Below, in pieces: positions 15,228 to 22,268 of a stretch of 44,215 bases of DNA (the stretch's first letter is position 1; each line of letters begins with the position of its first letter). Source of the DNA: Candidatus Woesebacteria bacterium GW2011_GWC1_42_9. GTDB taxonomy: Bacteria > Patescibacteriota > Microgenomatia > UBA8517. Under the pieces are notes generated by a model. It searched no databases. It saw only the letters and a program-made list of their open reading frames with translations, and was not told the DNA's origin. A program made the position numbers and the translations under genes. The stretch is taken from positions 1 to 44,215 of the forward strand of contig LCET01000005.1 in NCBI GenBank assembly GCA_000995185.1. The letters are read 5' to 3'.

Positions 15228-16154
15228 CTATTGGTCTGGTTCTCGGAACTCGATGGCGTCATCCACCCCGTACCAACCCCAATTGAGCGGGCGCACACCG
15301 TCTGGATAAACGCCATATGCCTCAATCAACGGCAAAAGCGCTTCGGCGTTTATATTCTCGCGGCATCCGAGAATTAATATTCCGCGGGCTTGCCCATAGA
15401 CCATCACCCCGTCCTCACCTTGGACATCCACATAAACCGGGGGAGTATAAATCACTTGACGATCGGCGTCCTCCACCGTAAATCCACCGATTTTCCAGAA
15501 GATGTTAAACATCCCCTCGGTTAAAATCGTGTGCGGCTGAACCACGGCGCCCACCGGCGTGCAAACCGCAGGCACCGGCGCGATCGCGCAGGGGACATAT
15601 TCACCAACAATGTCGCCCATTGCGGTTTTGTCGGTTTGCCAATCAGCTTCAGTTACTTCGTTGTCGGTCCAAGTCCCATTGCCGCAGGTTACAAACGTCC
15701 AGCCCCAATCAGTGATCGTAAAGCCGTAAATAGTCCCCACATCAAAAAAGTTGTGGAAATATTTGGCCTCATAGCTGGCATAAGAACCCACCGTGAGATC
15801 TTCCTCGCCTGCTGGCACGTTGATATTCAACGTCCCGCAGATCGTCCCACTGATCCCGCCGGAAACAGTACCAGGAATTCCGGCTGCAACCGTGTCGCCA
15901 GGCTCACCGCCAGGGGACCCTCCGCCAATGGTTTCAAAAGTCCCTGCATCCACCCGGATGTAGTTGTAGCAATCCGGCCCTGTTTGGGTAAGCGTTAACA
16001 AGCTATGGAAATGATCCACGGCCCAAATGCCCTGCATCCCGTTGTCCATCGTTTTAAAGCTATACCCCACGACGACCGAGAGGCCCGACACCGACGACAC
16101 TAAGAACGCTGACATAATCAGCACCAATATAAAGAGCACAGCTACCTTTTTCAC
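15228..16154 (-). CDS. GC-rich secreted protein of unknown function
   Basis: 308 aa, GTG start fixed by AAGGAG 6-11 nt upstream. A signal peptide (MKKVAVLFILVLIMSAFLVSSVSG) is followed by a glycine/proline-rich stretch (GGGSPGGEPGDTVAAGIPG) and several aromatic segments (HNFFDVGTIYGF, DWGWTFVTCGNG, NWGWYGVDD). About seven scattered cysteines. No second membrane helix or sorting motif. Composition is unlike its neighbours: parts exceed 65% GC while the surroundings are near 40%. It is a self-contained unit with its own spaced promoter, strong SD and terminator, which fits an abundant surface or secreted protein or a recent acquisition. Confidence 0.8.
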   Translation of the reverse strand: MKKVAVLFILVLIMSAFLVSSVSGLSVVVGYSFKTMDNGMQGIWAVDHFHSLLTLTQTGPDCYNYIRVDAGTFETIGGGSPGGEPGDTVAAGIPGTVSGGISGTICGTLNINVPAGEEDLTVGSYASYEAKYFHNFFDVGTIYGFTITDWGWTFVTCGNGTWTDNEVTEADWQTDKTAMGDIVGEYVPCAIAPVPAVCTPVGAVVQPHTILTEGMFNIFWKIGGFTVEDADRQVIYTPPVYVDVQGEDGVMVYGQARGILILGCRENINAEALLPLIEAYGVYPDGVRPLNWGWYGVDDAIEFREPDQ

Positions 16155-16168
16155 TTCACACTCCTTTG

Positions 16169-16197
16169 GTTATAGGTATACGAGAAGATAGCCACAA
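16169..16197 (-). promoter_or_regulatory. Promoter of the secreted-protein gene
   Basis: TTGTGG, 17-nt spacer, TATAAC on the - strand, upstream of an AAGGAG. Confidence 0.6.
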
Positions 16198-16234
16198 ATA
16201 GCACTGTATTATAGCACGCCGCTCACAAATATAG

Positions 16235-16240
16235 TAAAAT
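16235..16240 (+). promoter_or_regulatory. Putative -10 of the Phe/Gly/Arg tRNA cluster
   Basis: TAAAAT 11 nt before tRNA-Phe; no recognisable -35. Confidence 0.4.
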
Positions 16241-16251
16241 ACACAGCATAA

Positions 16252-16324
16252 GCTGAGGTAGCCAAGTCGGTCACGGCGGGCGCCTGAAGAGCGTCAGATA
16301 TAGGTTCGATTCCTATCCTCAGCA
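16252..16324 (+). tRNA. tRNA-Phe(GAA)
   Basis: Acceptor GCTGAGG/CCTCAGC, anticodon loop CTGAAGA, T-arm ATAGG/CCTAT, A73, no CCA. The D-arm GCC/GGC is short. Confidence 0.92.
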
Positions 16325-16341
16325 CCTCGCTCATTTCATTT

Positions 16342-16413
16342 GCGGCGGTAGTTCAGTGGTAGAATGTCTCGTTGCCAACGAGAAGGTCGGCGGTTCAAAT
16401 CCGCTCCGCCGCT
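16342..16413 (+). tRNA. tRNA-Gly(GCC)
   Basis: Acceptor GCGGCGG/CCGCCGC, anticodon loop TTGCCAA, U73, no CCA. Confidence 0.95.
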
Positions 16414-16437
16414 CATTTTTATTCGCTTAAATCATAA

Positions 16438-16511
16438 GCCCTAGTAGCTCAACTGGATAGAGCAGGAGTGTTCTAAACTCAAGGTTGGGGGTTCAAGTCC
16501 CTCCTAGGGCA
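16438..16511 (+). tRNA. tRNA-Arg(UCU)
   Basis: Acceptor GCCCTAG/CTAGGGC, anticodon loop GTTCTAA, A73, no CCA. Its last 33 nt are antisense to the C-terminal codons of the M50 protease gene. Confidence 0.95.
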
Positions 16512-17720
16512 CAGCGTTAGCCGCGGTAAATATTTTTTCAAAACCTCATATATTAATAATGTAACTGCCAAAATCTGTATAGAAATGATGATGAGCCCGT
16601 CCAAAAATTCTGTAGAGTTGGACTCGATATACCCCAAATAAAGACTCCCGATGCCGCTTGTGGCCAACTTTAAGGTAATTGGTAAATGATATAAGCTGTA
16701 CCTCACTATCGCAAACATAGTTCCTGAAAAGAAAAAAAACGTATATATATTCACAAAAAAAATTTCTCTCCTGGTCAAATAATGGTCAAAGGGCTGTCTC
16801 GTAATCAGGGAGTAAATCTTTTTTATTGCATAAGTATAAAGATTCTCTACGCCTACCAATTCTTTAATTACAAAATAAAAATCAGTACGGGTGAAAAACA
16901 GAAATTGCCACAAAAATGTTAACCATTGAATTAAGATAAATTGGTGAATTATCTCAAGATTTTGGTTTGGAAAAAGAAAAATAATTAGATAAAAAATAAA
17001 TACCAGAATAAGATCAAAAACCATCCCTGAAAGATAAATTACCAAACGCCAAAACTTGGGAACAGAAAAAATATCAGGATTGTATGTTTCAAAAACTAGA
17101 AAATTCAAACGATAGGAAAGTCTAATCTTTGCTCTGATCCCCTGTGAGGCGGCAGTCCAGTAATGCACCAACTCATGCATAATCCCGAAAATCCAGCTAA
17201 AGATGAAAAAAGTCAATAAAGAAATACTTAATCTTTCATGCCAAAAAAAATCAGCGTATTTAGGAAGCCCATAACGAGAAAAAATGATCATCATTAATCC
17301 CAAACAAGCCAAAAAAACATAAATAGTCAGTAATAATTTGTGAAAAAAAAATTTTAACCAAAGTGGTTTGGTGCCCCGAGGTAATAATCGATTTTCATCG
17401 CGGCCAAATGAAATATGGTCTATTTTTTTAATAAGCCCATGCTTGGTCATCAATAAAATCATAATTTTCACTTTATGGATTGCCCTTTCTTCGGGAATGG
17501 AACGTTTTGCCCTTTGTGCCATTTTACGGGCAATTGCTTCTATTCTTTGAGGTTTTTCTAATATATCCACTATATGTCTCCAAAAAGGCTTAGTTAGTAA
17601 ATACTTTCCCGTATCTTTACTGCCCAGATAAATTTTTCCGGAGCCTGCCTTCTGCCAAACCAAGCCTTCGGCATATATCATGCTTTTATTTTTTATTTTT
17701 ATGTCCTTACCCATTGACAT
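16479..17720 (-). CDS. Polytopic M50-type peptide zinc metalloprotease with N-terminal PqqD-like domain
   Basis: 413 aa from ATG 17720; ATG 17714 is an alternative. N-terminal about 100 residues resemble a PqqD-like peptide-binding domain (GKYLLTKPFWRHIVDILEKPQ...LLMTKHGLIKKID). Then six or more membrane helices with the zinc motif HELVH (182-186) and a likely third ligand Asp280 in RTDFYFVIKEL, as in putative peptide zinc metalloproteases found near modified-peptide genes. Expected role: intramembrane cleavage or handling of a peptide. It is divergent from a 49-aa CxxC peptide gene across 49 bp. The last codons (CPRRDLNPQP) are antisense to tRNA-Arg(UCU), and no earlier stop exists. Confidence 0.82.
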   Translation of the reverse strand: MSMGKDIKIKNKSMIYAEGLVWQKAGSGKIYLGSKDTGKYLLTKPFWRHIVDILEKPQRIEAIARKMAQRAKRSIPEERAIHKVKIMILLMTKHGLIKKIDHISFGRDENRLLPRGTKPLWLKFFFHKLLLTIYVFLACLGLMMIIFSRYGLPKYADFFWHERLSISLLTFFIFSWIFGIMHELVHYWTAASQGIRAKIRLSYRLNFLVFETYNPDIFSVPKFWRLVIYLSGMVFDLILVFIFYLIIFLFPNQNLEIIHQFILIQWLTFLWQFLFFTRTDFYFVIKELVGVENLYTYAIKKIYSLITRQPFDHYLTRREIFFVNIYTFFFFSGTMFAIVRYSLYHLPITLKLATSGIGSLYLGYIESNSTEFLDGLIIISIQILAVTLLIYEVLKKYLPRLTLCPRRDLNPQP

Positions 17721-17741
17721 ATAGTAACCATTTTTGTAATT

Positions 17742-17747
17742 ATTATA
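17742..17747 (-). promoter_or_regulatory. -10 box of the M50 protease gene
   Basis: TATAAT on the - strand, 21 nt before ATG 17720; no SD is visible. On the + strand a TTGACA (17714-17719) lies inside the start of this gene and may serve the divergent peptide gene. Confidence 0.5.
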
Positions 17748-17769
17748 TAGGATATGGAGGTGACGCTAA

Positions 17770-17919
17770 ATGGATAAACAAAAAGAAAAAAAACATCCAA
17801 ATGAAATATCTAGAAAAGTGTCTGCTAAAGTTAAATGCCCGCACTGTGGAAAGGAAATAGAAGCAGAAGTAGAGATCCCAGAACCACCAGAAACACCAAA
17901 GGTTACTTGGATCACCTAA
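17770..17919 (+). CDS. 49-aa peptide with a CPHCG knuckle
   Basis: Lys-rich N-terminal half (MDKQKEKKHPNEISRKVSAK), one zinc-ribbon-like CPHCG (residues 23-27), then an acidic, proline-rich tail (EIPEPPETPKVTWIT). Start fixed by GGAGGTGA (17756-17763), one of the best SDs in the window. The TAA overlaps the next ATG by one base (TAATG), so the 424-aa protein is coupled to it. It could be half of a zinc ribbon, a small accessory subunit or, given the M50/PqqD-like neighbour, a peptide substrate; this is inference. Confidence 0.7.
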   Translation: MDKQKEKKHPNEISRKVSAKVKCPHCGKEIEAEVEIPEPPETPKVTWIT

Positions 17920-19193
17920 TGCCTGAGAGAAAAGATTTTTATAATCCAGAATATACACTAGCCTCATTAAGAGGTAGTCTTTCGGGTGATGATTCAAAAA
18001 GACTCGCGGGAGTTGTTACGGATATCCAAAGCAATTTGTTGCTTGCAGTCAGTACCCCTGAACTTGGCCAATTCCAAGAACGATTAATTGAAGGTGTTTA
18101 TAGAGAATTCGGCGGATATATCGACAAAGCTTCCGACGGAGAACTGCAGAAGTATCTTCGACCAGACTTCGAAACCAGCTCAGCACTTTCTACCTTGTAT
18201 TCCATTACCAATACCCATATATTTAATGTCTGGATGAGGAGAGAAGACCCTTCTGAATTAATTGAGGAAAGCATCCACAGGTATGAACGACTCCAAAACC
18301 CAACAGAAATAACTAAACTCGCCTATAATCGCAACCTCACAGAACTAAACGAAGCAATTCAGCTTGACCCAGAAGCGGCCTGTGCCAGGCTTGCTGATGT
18401 TGTCGCTGAGACAAGCCGTGCGGTCACAGCTATCGATGTTCTGAGGGCCTCTACTGGAGCCCTTCACCACGCCACCAAAGAGACCCATTATCGCGATATT
18501 AATTTTATTCCTTCTGACTTTCGAAACGCCTATGGTCAAACTCAACTCGATATGGCCGCCCTACTAATTTGCTTTCCCAGGCAATATAACCAAGCCAAAG
18601 TTTATGTGAATTCTGGCAGGTTGTCACTTGCCGATGCCAGATCAATCCTTTTGGCCGTACCACCCGGAGAAAGACACTCTTTAGTTTTCTTGCGTCGAGA
18701 GGCTACTAATGACAGCAACCTGGCTTATGCCTCATTTATAGAAGCCGACATAGAGCTTTCAACTCCTACCAGAAACGGTGAGTATTTTGCTTATTTTACT
18801 GGAGAAGCCATAACTCCTCTTCGCCGATTCCTCGCTACCGTACACAGAGATCCTAGGCCCAATAATCTGTCTAACACTGAAGATAAAGTTAGACTACCAG
18901 TTTACTTTAAACCAGAAATACTTCTCAGATTTGCCTACGGCGCGGCACTTTTTTACCAAGCTGAAAAAGTATTCCCTACATGGTCTGCAAAAATGGAAAG
19001 AATCCAACACGATTTTTTTTCACTTATGGAAGAAGAAGTATTCCCTGGACAACTCAGAAGGCTGCCTAAAGATAGAGAAATAGCCCATTTAGCCAACCGA
19101 CTTATCAGCCTCGCTAAGCAAAAGGCCGCTGACCCGTCAGATAATGCTGAAATCACTAAATATACTTACCTTTTCAGAAAATTCAGTATTTAA
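17919..19193 (+). CDS. 424-aa unknown soluble protein
   Basis: Not recognised. No signal peptide or membrane segment. Mostly helical by appearance, with motifs such as NNLSNTEDKVRLPVYFKPEILLR reading like a conserved core and several Arg-Asp pairs, but no catalytic signature I can name. The start is the ATG overlapping the stop of the 49-aa peptide gene; an upstream extension to 17835 is open but would overlap that gene in another frame. It is the second gene of a two-gene unit facing away from the M50 protease. Confidence 0.72.
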   Translation: MPERKDFYNPEYTLASLRGSLSGDDSKRLAGVVTDIQSNLLLAVSTPELGQFQERLIEGVYREFGGYIDKASDGELQKYLRPDFETSSALSTLYSITNTHIFNVWMRREDPSELIEESIHRYERLQNPTEITKLAYNRNLTELNEAIQLDPEAACARLADVVAETSRAVTAIDVLRASTGALHHATKETHYRDINFIPSDFRNAYGQTQLDMAALLICFPRQYNQAKVYVNSGRLSLADARSILLAVPPGERHSLVFLRREATNDSNLAYASFIEADIELSTPTRNGEYFAYFTGEAITPLRRFLATVHRDPRPNNLSNTEDKVRLPVYFKPEILLRFAYGAALFYQAEKVFPTWSAKMERIQHDFFSLMEEEVFPGQLRRLPKDREIAHLANRLISLAKQKAADPSDNAEITKYTYLFRKFSI

Positions 19194-19215
19194 ATTTTTA
19201 AAAATCTCCGAAATT

Positions 19216-19224
19216 TGATAGAAT
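19216..19224 (+). promoter_or_regulatory. Extended -10 promoter of tRNA-Pro/Lys
   Basis: TGATAGAAT, 16 nt before tRNA-Pro. Confidence 0.55.
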
Positions 19225-19240
19225 AGGCGCAACTTCTTCG

Positions 19241-19313
19241 CGGGGTGTAGCTCAGTTGGTAGAGTGCACGCTTTGGGAGCGTGAGGTCCCCGGTTCGAGC
19301 CCGGGCACCCCGA
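19241..19313 (+). tRNA. tRNA-Pro(UGG)
   Basis: Acceptor CGGGGTG/CACCCCG, anticodon loop TTTGGGA, A73, no CCA. Confidence 0.95.
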
Positions 19314-19320
19314 CACAAAC

Positions 19321-19395
19321 GGGTCGCTAGCTCAACGGTAGAGCAACCGGCTCTTAACCGGTAGGTTACAGGTTCGAGCCCTGTGCGACCCACCA
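19321..19395 (+). tRNA. tRNA-Lys(CUU)
   Basis: Acceptor GGGTCGC/GCGACCC, anticodon loop CTCTTAA, A73 and encoded CCA. Probably co-transcribed with the lysozyme-like gene that follows. Confidence 0.94.
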
Positions 19396-19451
19396 ATTTA
19401 TGCCTGTTTGACTTATTAACTCGATTTGTGGCATTCTTGTCTAAGCCCAAG

Positions 19452-20078
19452 ATGGAACCTGATTTGTTTGTCAAAAATTTACTCTTGATTGCTGTCTTTT
19501 TGATACTAACCCCGCTAGCGCTGGGGACAAGTTTGTTTACTTTGATTGCGATCTCCACAAATGAGGAAGTTGTTAGCCGCACTGAGGTGCTTTCATATAA
19601 AGACACCAACCTTATTACCGCCCCTATGCCCGGGGTTAATGTCTATGCATCTCTCCCAAGTGAGTCCTACGCCATTTCAGGCAACGTATATGGAAAGGAT
19701 GCCCGTATTGAAATAATCAGGCAATATCTTGAATACTACCGATCTCCGCTTGAGCCATACTCGACTCAACTTGTCGCCATGGCAGATAAGTATGGACTTG
19801 ATTTCAAGTTGACCACAGCAATTGCTCAACAAGAGTCAAATTTGTGCAAAAAAATCCCCGAAAACACGTACAACTGCTGGGGCTGGGGGATACATAGTCA
19901 AGGTACTTTGGGATTTGAAGACTACTCTCACGCCATAGAAACAGTTTCCCGTGGACTTCGCAAGGAATATTTGGACAAGGGCTTTCTCAGCATTGAAGAT
20001 ATTATGGGTAAATATACCCCCCTCTCAAATGGCTCTTGGGCACAAGGGGTGAGCACTTTTATGGCAGACATGGAGTAG
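19452..20078 (+). CDS. Membrane-anchored lysozyme/transglycosylase-like protein
   Basis: 208 aa from ATG 19452; in-frame GTG 19428 would add 8 residues, and a longer reading runs into tRNA-Lys. One N-terminal helix (about 9-34), a linker, then a lysozyme-fold-like domain: VAMADKYGLDFKLTTAIAQQESNLC (108-132) with probable catalytic Glu128, NCWGWGIHSQG (141-151) and AIETVSRGLRKEY (161-173). Expected to act on peptidoglycan outside the membrane. No promoter or SD is evident between tRNA-Lys and the start, so it probably rides on the tRNA transcript. Confidence 0.75.
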   Translation: MEPDLFVKNLLLIAVFLILTPLALGTSLFTLIAISTNEEVVSRTEVLSYKDTNLITAPMPGVNVYASLPSESYAISGNVYGKDARIEIIRQYLEYYRSPLEPYSTQLVAMADKYGLDFKLTTAIAQQESNLCKKIPENTYNCWGWGIHSQGTLGFEDYSHAIETVSRGLRKEYLDKGFLSIEDIMGKYTPLSNGSWAQGVSTFMADME

Positions 20079-20079
20079 A

Positions 20080-20835
20080 ATGTCTGCGGCATATGATAAC
20101 TACAATTATCAAGCATATTGGAAAGGCCGAGATTATGAGCATGAAAGCGAGGTATTGGCCATCAATAGTTTTATAAAACATCTCCCCAACAATTTGAACG
20201 TCATTGATATTGGTTGCGGGTTTGGACGTCTCGCACCGCTTTATTTAAACAAATCCAAGCGAGCGCTCTTGACCGATTCGTCTAAGAAGTGTCTCTCTGA
20301 AGCAAAGGTGCGCCTCTCCAAAGACCCTAGAGTTAGCTTTTTGTATTCTAAAGCTGAAAATGTAGTCAAAAAAACCGGCAGTCAAAAGTTTGATTTAGCA
20401 CTCTTTGTGAGAGTGATGCACCATATAGAAGACCCCAAAATAATCCTAAAAGAAGTAAATAGGCTTTTGAAAAAGGATGGTTTTTTTATCCTAGAATACG
20501 CCAACAAACAACATATTAAGGCGACTTTTATGAATCTTAAAAGAGGAAATTTCATTTTTCCATTTGAGATTTTCCCAGAGGATAAGCGCACTTCATCGAA
20601 TCAAAATGAAAAATGCATCCCATTTTTGAATTTTCACCCAGCTTACATCAAGGATCTTCTAACCGAGAGCGGCTTTGAAATTATTGAAGTGCGATCTGTT
20701 TCCAACGCAAGAAGCCGGAAATTAAAAAAGATTTTCCCTCATAATTTTATGCTTCTAATAGAACGGTTTCTTCAAAAGCCATTAGGTAAAATCCATTTTG
20801 GACCTTCTATTTTCGTACTTGCGAAGAAGAAGTAA
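20080..20835 (+). CDS. Class I SAM-dependent methyltransferase
   Basis: 251 aa. SAM motif I VIDIGCGFGRL (41-51), acidic residue after beta 2 (LLTDSS), motif DLALFVRVMHHIEDPKIILKEVNRLLKKDGFFILEY typical of the methyltransferase 11/25 group. The substrate is unknown. It begins 1 nt after the lysozyme-like gene stops. Confidence 0.9.
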   Translation: MSAAYDNYNYQAYWKGRDYEHESEVLAINSFIKHLPNNLNVIDIGCGFGRLAPLYLNKSKRALLTDSSKKCLSEAKVRLSKDPRVSFLYSKAENVVKKTGSQKFDLALFVRVMHHIEDPKIILKEVNRLLKKDGFFILEYANKQHIKATFMNLKRGNFIFPFEIFPEDKRTSSNQNEKCIPFLNFHPAYIKDLLTESGFEIIEVRSVSNARSRKLKKIFPHNFMLLIERFLQKPLGKIHFGPSIFVLAKKK

Positions 20836-20867
20836 ACCAGCCTAACAGGACGAATACGTCCTATAGC

Positions 20868-20896
20868 TTGACTTAATTATGGGACTATGATATAGT
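20868..20896 (+). promoter_or_regulatory. Strong promoter of a candidate small RNA
   Basis: TTGACT, 17-nt spacer, TATAGT with an upstream TG (TGATATAGT). Among the closest to consensus in the window, yet no ORF follows. Confidence 0.7.
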
Positions 20897-20902
20897 CCCC
20901 AT

Positions 20903-20985
20903 TACGTTTCAAGGCAACCCTGATTTTTTCAGGGGAGCGTTGGAATTCCCCAAGACCCCGCTTTACCGCGGGGTTCTTGATTTGT
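20903..20985 (+). ncRNA. Candidate structured small RNA
   Basis: About 80 nt after a strong promoter with no start codon. First hairpin CCCTGA-TTTTT-TCAGGG inside CAAC/GTTG; an alternative pairing GGGGA/TCCCC would break it. It ends in a GC-rich hairpin CCCCGC-TTTACC-GCGGGG extended by AAG/CTT (20952-20978), a probable terminator although the U-tract is weak (TTCTTGATTTG). It does not match SRP RNA, tmRNA, RNase P RNA or a riboswitch that I can recognise. Confidence 0.5.
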
Positions 20986-20999
20986 GAGAGTCTAACTAA

Positions 21000-21029
21000 A
21001 AGACAATATACTATCTCCGATGTTATAAT
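21000..21029 (+). promoter_or_regulatory. Promoter of tRNA-Leu(UAG)
   Basis: AAGACA, 18-nt spacer, TATAAT, 21 nt before the tRNA. Confidence 0.55.
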
Positions 21030-21050
21030 TCCAGTAGAAATTTCTTATAT

Positions 21051-21135
21051 GCCGAGGTGGCGGAACTGGTAGACGCGCAGGATTTAGGATCCTGTGTCTT
21101 TAAAAGACGTGGAGGTTCGAGTCCTCTCCCCGGCA
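21051..21135 (+). tRNA. tRNA-Leu(UAG)
   Basis: Class II tRNA; acceptor GCCGAGG/CCCCGGC, anticodon loop TTTAGGA, variable arm GTCTT/AAGAC, A73, no CCA. Confidence 0.95.
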
Positions 21136-21149
21136 CACACTATTTTTGC

Positions 21150-21155
21150 TACAAT
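21150..21155 (+). promoter_or_regulatory. -10 box of the eight-cysteine gene
   Basis: TACAAT, 6 nt before ATG 21162; no SD between. Confidence 0.5.
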
Positions 21156-21161
21156 AAGTAA

Positions 21162-21509
21162 ATGCTTATTCGCAGGATCGTCAATAGCTTCCTAATACTT
21201 TTTGCTCTATTTACCTTAGCTCTAATTGGGTATTATTTAACTAAGTCCGTGCTTAATATGCAGACACAAGAATTTCCAACCCGAGTCACTTTTGATAAAA
21301 AGCCATACCGCGAAGCTTATGGGTCGCTTAAATATGCGCAAGGGGAGTGTGACTTGGATAACGAATGCGAACCTTCGGGATGTTCAGAAGAGGTTTGCTC
21401 CTCAGATCCAAATATAAACACTGCTTGCGAGATCAAAAAAGATTTTCCCGATAACCAGAGTTATCGATGCGGATGCTTTGATAGTCGCTGTGCTTGGATC
21501 GAAAAATAG
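21162..21509 (+). CDS. Membrane-anchored eight-cysteine-cluster protein
   Basis: 115 aa. N-terminal helix (residues 4-26), then an extracytoplasmic domain with exactly eight cysteines at 63, 69, 74, 79, 89, 103, 105 and 110 (GECDLDNEC, SGCSEEVC, NTACE, RCGCFDSRCAW). This spacing resembles the small family annotated as eight-cysteine-cluster proteins; the role is unknown. Four disulfides are plausible and would depend on the DsbA/VKOR pair. A -10 box 6 nt before the ATG suggests a leaderless message. Confidence 0.75.
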   Translation: MLIRRIVNSFLILFALFTLALIGYYLTKSVLNMQTQEFPTRVTFDKKPYREAYGSLKYAQGECDLDNECEPSGCSEEVCSSDPNINTACEIKKDFPDNQSYRCGCFDSRCAWIEK

Positions 21510-21511
21510 AC

Positions 21512-22066
21512 ATGGAAAAAAATACCTTGCATATCCATCCGAACAAATTTGCAAATAACTGGCACATTATTTTTATTTTTTTACCCTCAATTATTTTTGT
21601 GTTGCTAATCGCGCTTGCTTTTAAGAACCTCTCTATCAAAAACTCTAAAATGTCTCGGGGGTCTGCTGTATCGGCAAGTGACAAACTTGTCCTTGATCTT
21701 AAGAAAAAACCCGTCAGAGTAGGCGAGACAGGCTTAATTGCCTACATTGCTGATAGCGATGAATCACGAAAGCTGGGACTTTCAAATCGTAGTAGTTTGG
21801 CAAGCGATGAGGCTATGCTTTTTGTTTTCGACAAGCCCGATGTAAACCCGCCATTTTGGATGAAGGACATGCACTTTCCCATTGATATTATTTGGATTAA
21901 TGATGGGAAAGTAATATTCATAAACGAAAATGTAGAACCGGCAGAAACCGAAAGTGATTTGAAATTATACTTACCTCCGGAGCCGATCGACTATGTTTTA
22001 GAGGTCAATGCCGGATTTTCGGCAGCGAACAAACTGGAGCTTGGAAATCCCTTCATAATTTTATAA
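21512..22066 (+). CDS. DUF192 family protein, membrane anchored
   Basis: 184 aa from ATG 21512, 2 nt after the previous stop; an upstream TTG at 21494 would overlap that gene. One N-terminal helix (about 18-38) and an outside DUF192 domain: LGLSNRSSLASDEAMLFVFDKP, PPFWMKDMHFPIDIIWIN, VLEVNAGFSAANKLELGN. The family is secreted or anchored and of unknown function. Confidence 0.9.
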   Translation: MEKNTLHIHPNKFANNWHIIFIFLPSIIFVLLIALAFKNLSIKNSKMSRGSAVSASDKLVLDLKKKPVRVGETGLIAYIADSDESRKLGLSNRSSLASDEAMLFVFDKPDVNPPFWMKDMHFPIDIIWINDGKVIFINENVEPAETESDLKLYLPPEPIDYVLEVNAGFSAANKLELGNPFIIL

Positions 22067-22103
22067 ACTTCGCCATCGGCCATTTGTTTAGGAGTATGCA
22101 CAT

Positions 22104-22268
22104 ATGAAGCACTGTCCTCATAGAAAATTTTGCGCCTGGTGCAATAAGTCAATCTGCCCGAAGCGTGGCTTTCGCTCAATCGTAAACCTTGTGTACAAAA
22201 ACAAAGTTATAATTGACGCGAGAACTCGATATCGCAGGCGATTATCCTGGTCGCGCAAAGTTCATTAA
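22104..22268 (+). CDS. 54-aa basic protein with four cysteines
   Basis: Starts at an ATG with AGGAG 9 nt upstream. Cysteines at 4, 10, 13 and 18 (KHCPHRKFCAWCNKSICPKRG) could bind one zinc; the rest is very basic (ARTRYRRRLSWSRKVH), pointing to nucleic acid binding. No family recognised. It ends tail to tail with the polymerase gene, overlapping it by 4 nt. Confidence 0.65.
   Translation: MKHCPHRKFCAWCNKSICPKRGFRSIVNLVYKNKVIIDARTRYRRRLSWSRKVH

Noticed and set aside
20903-20985. SRP RNA or 6S RNA
   Set aside because: Lacks the conserved SRP apical GGAA/asymmetric loop and the large open bubble of 6S RNA.
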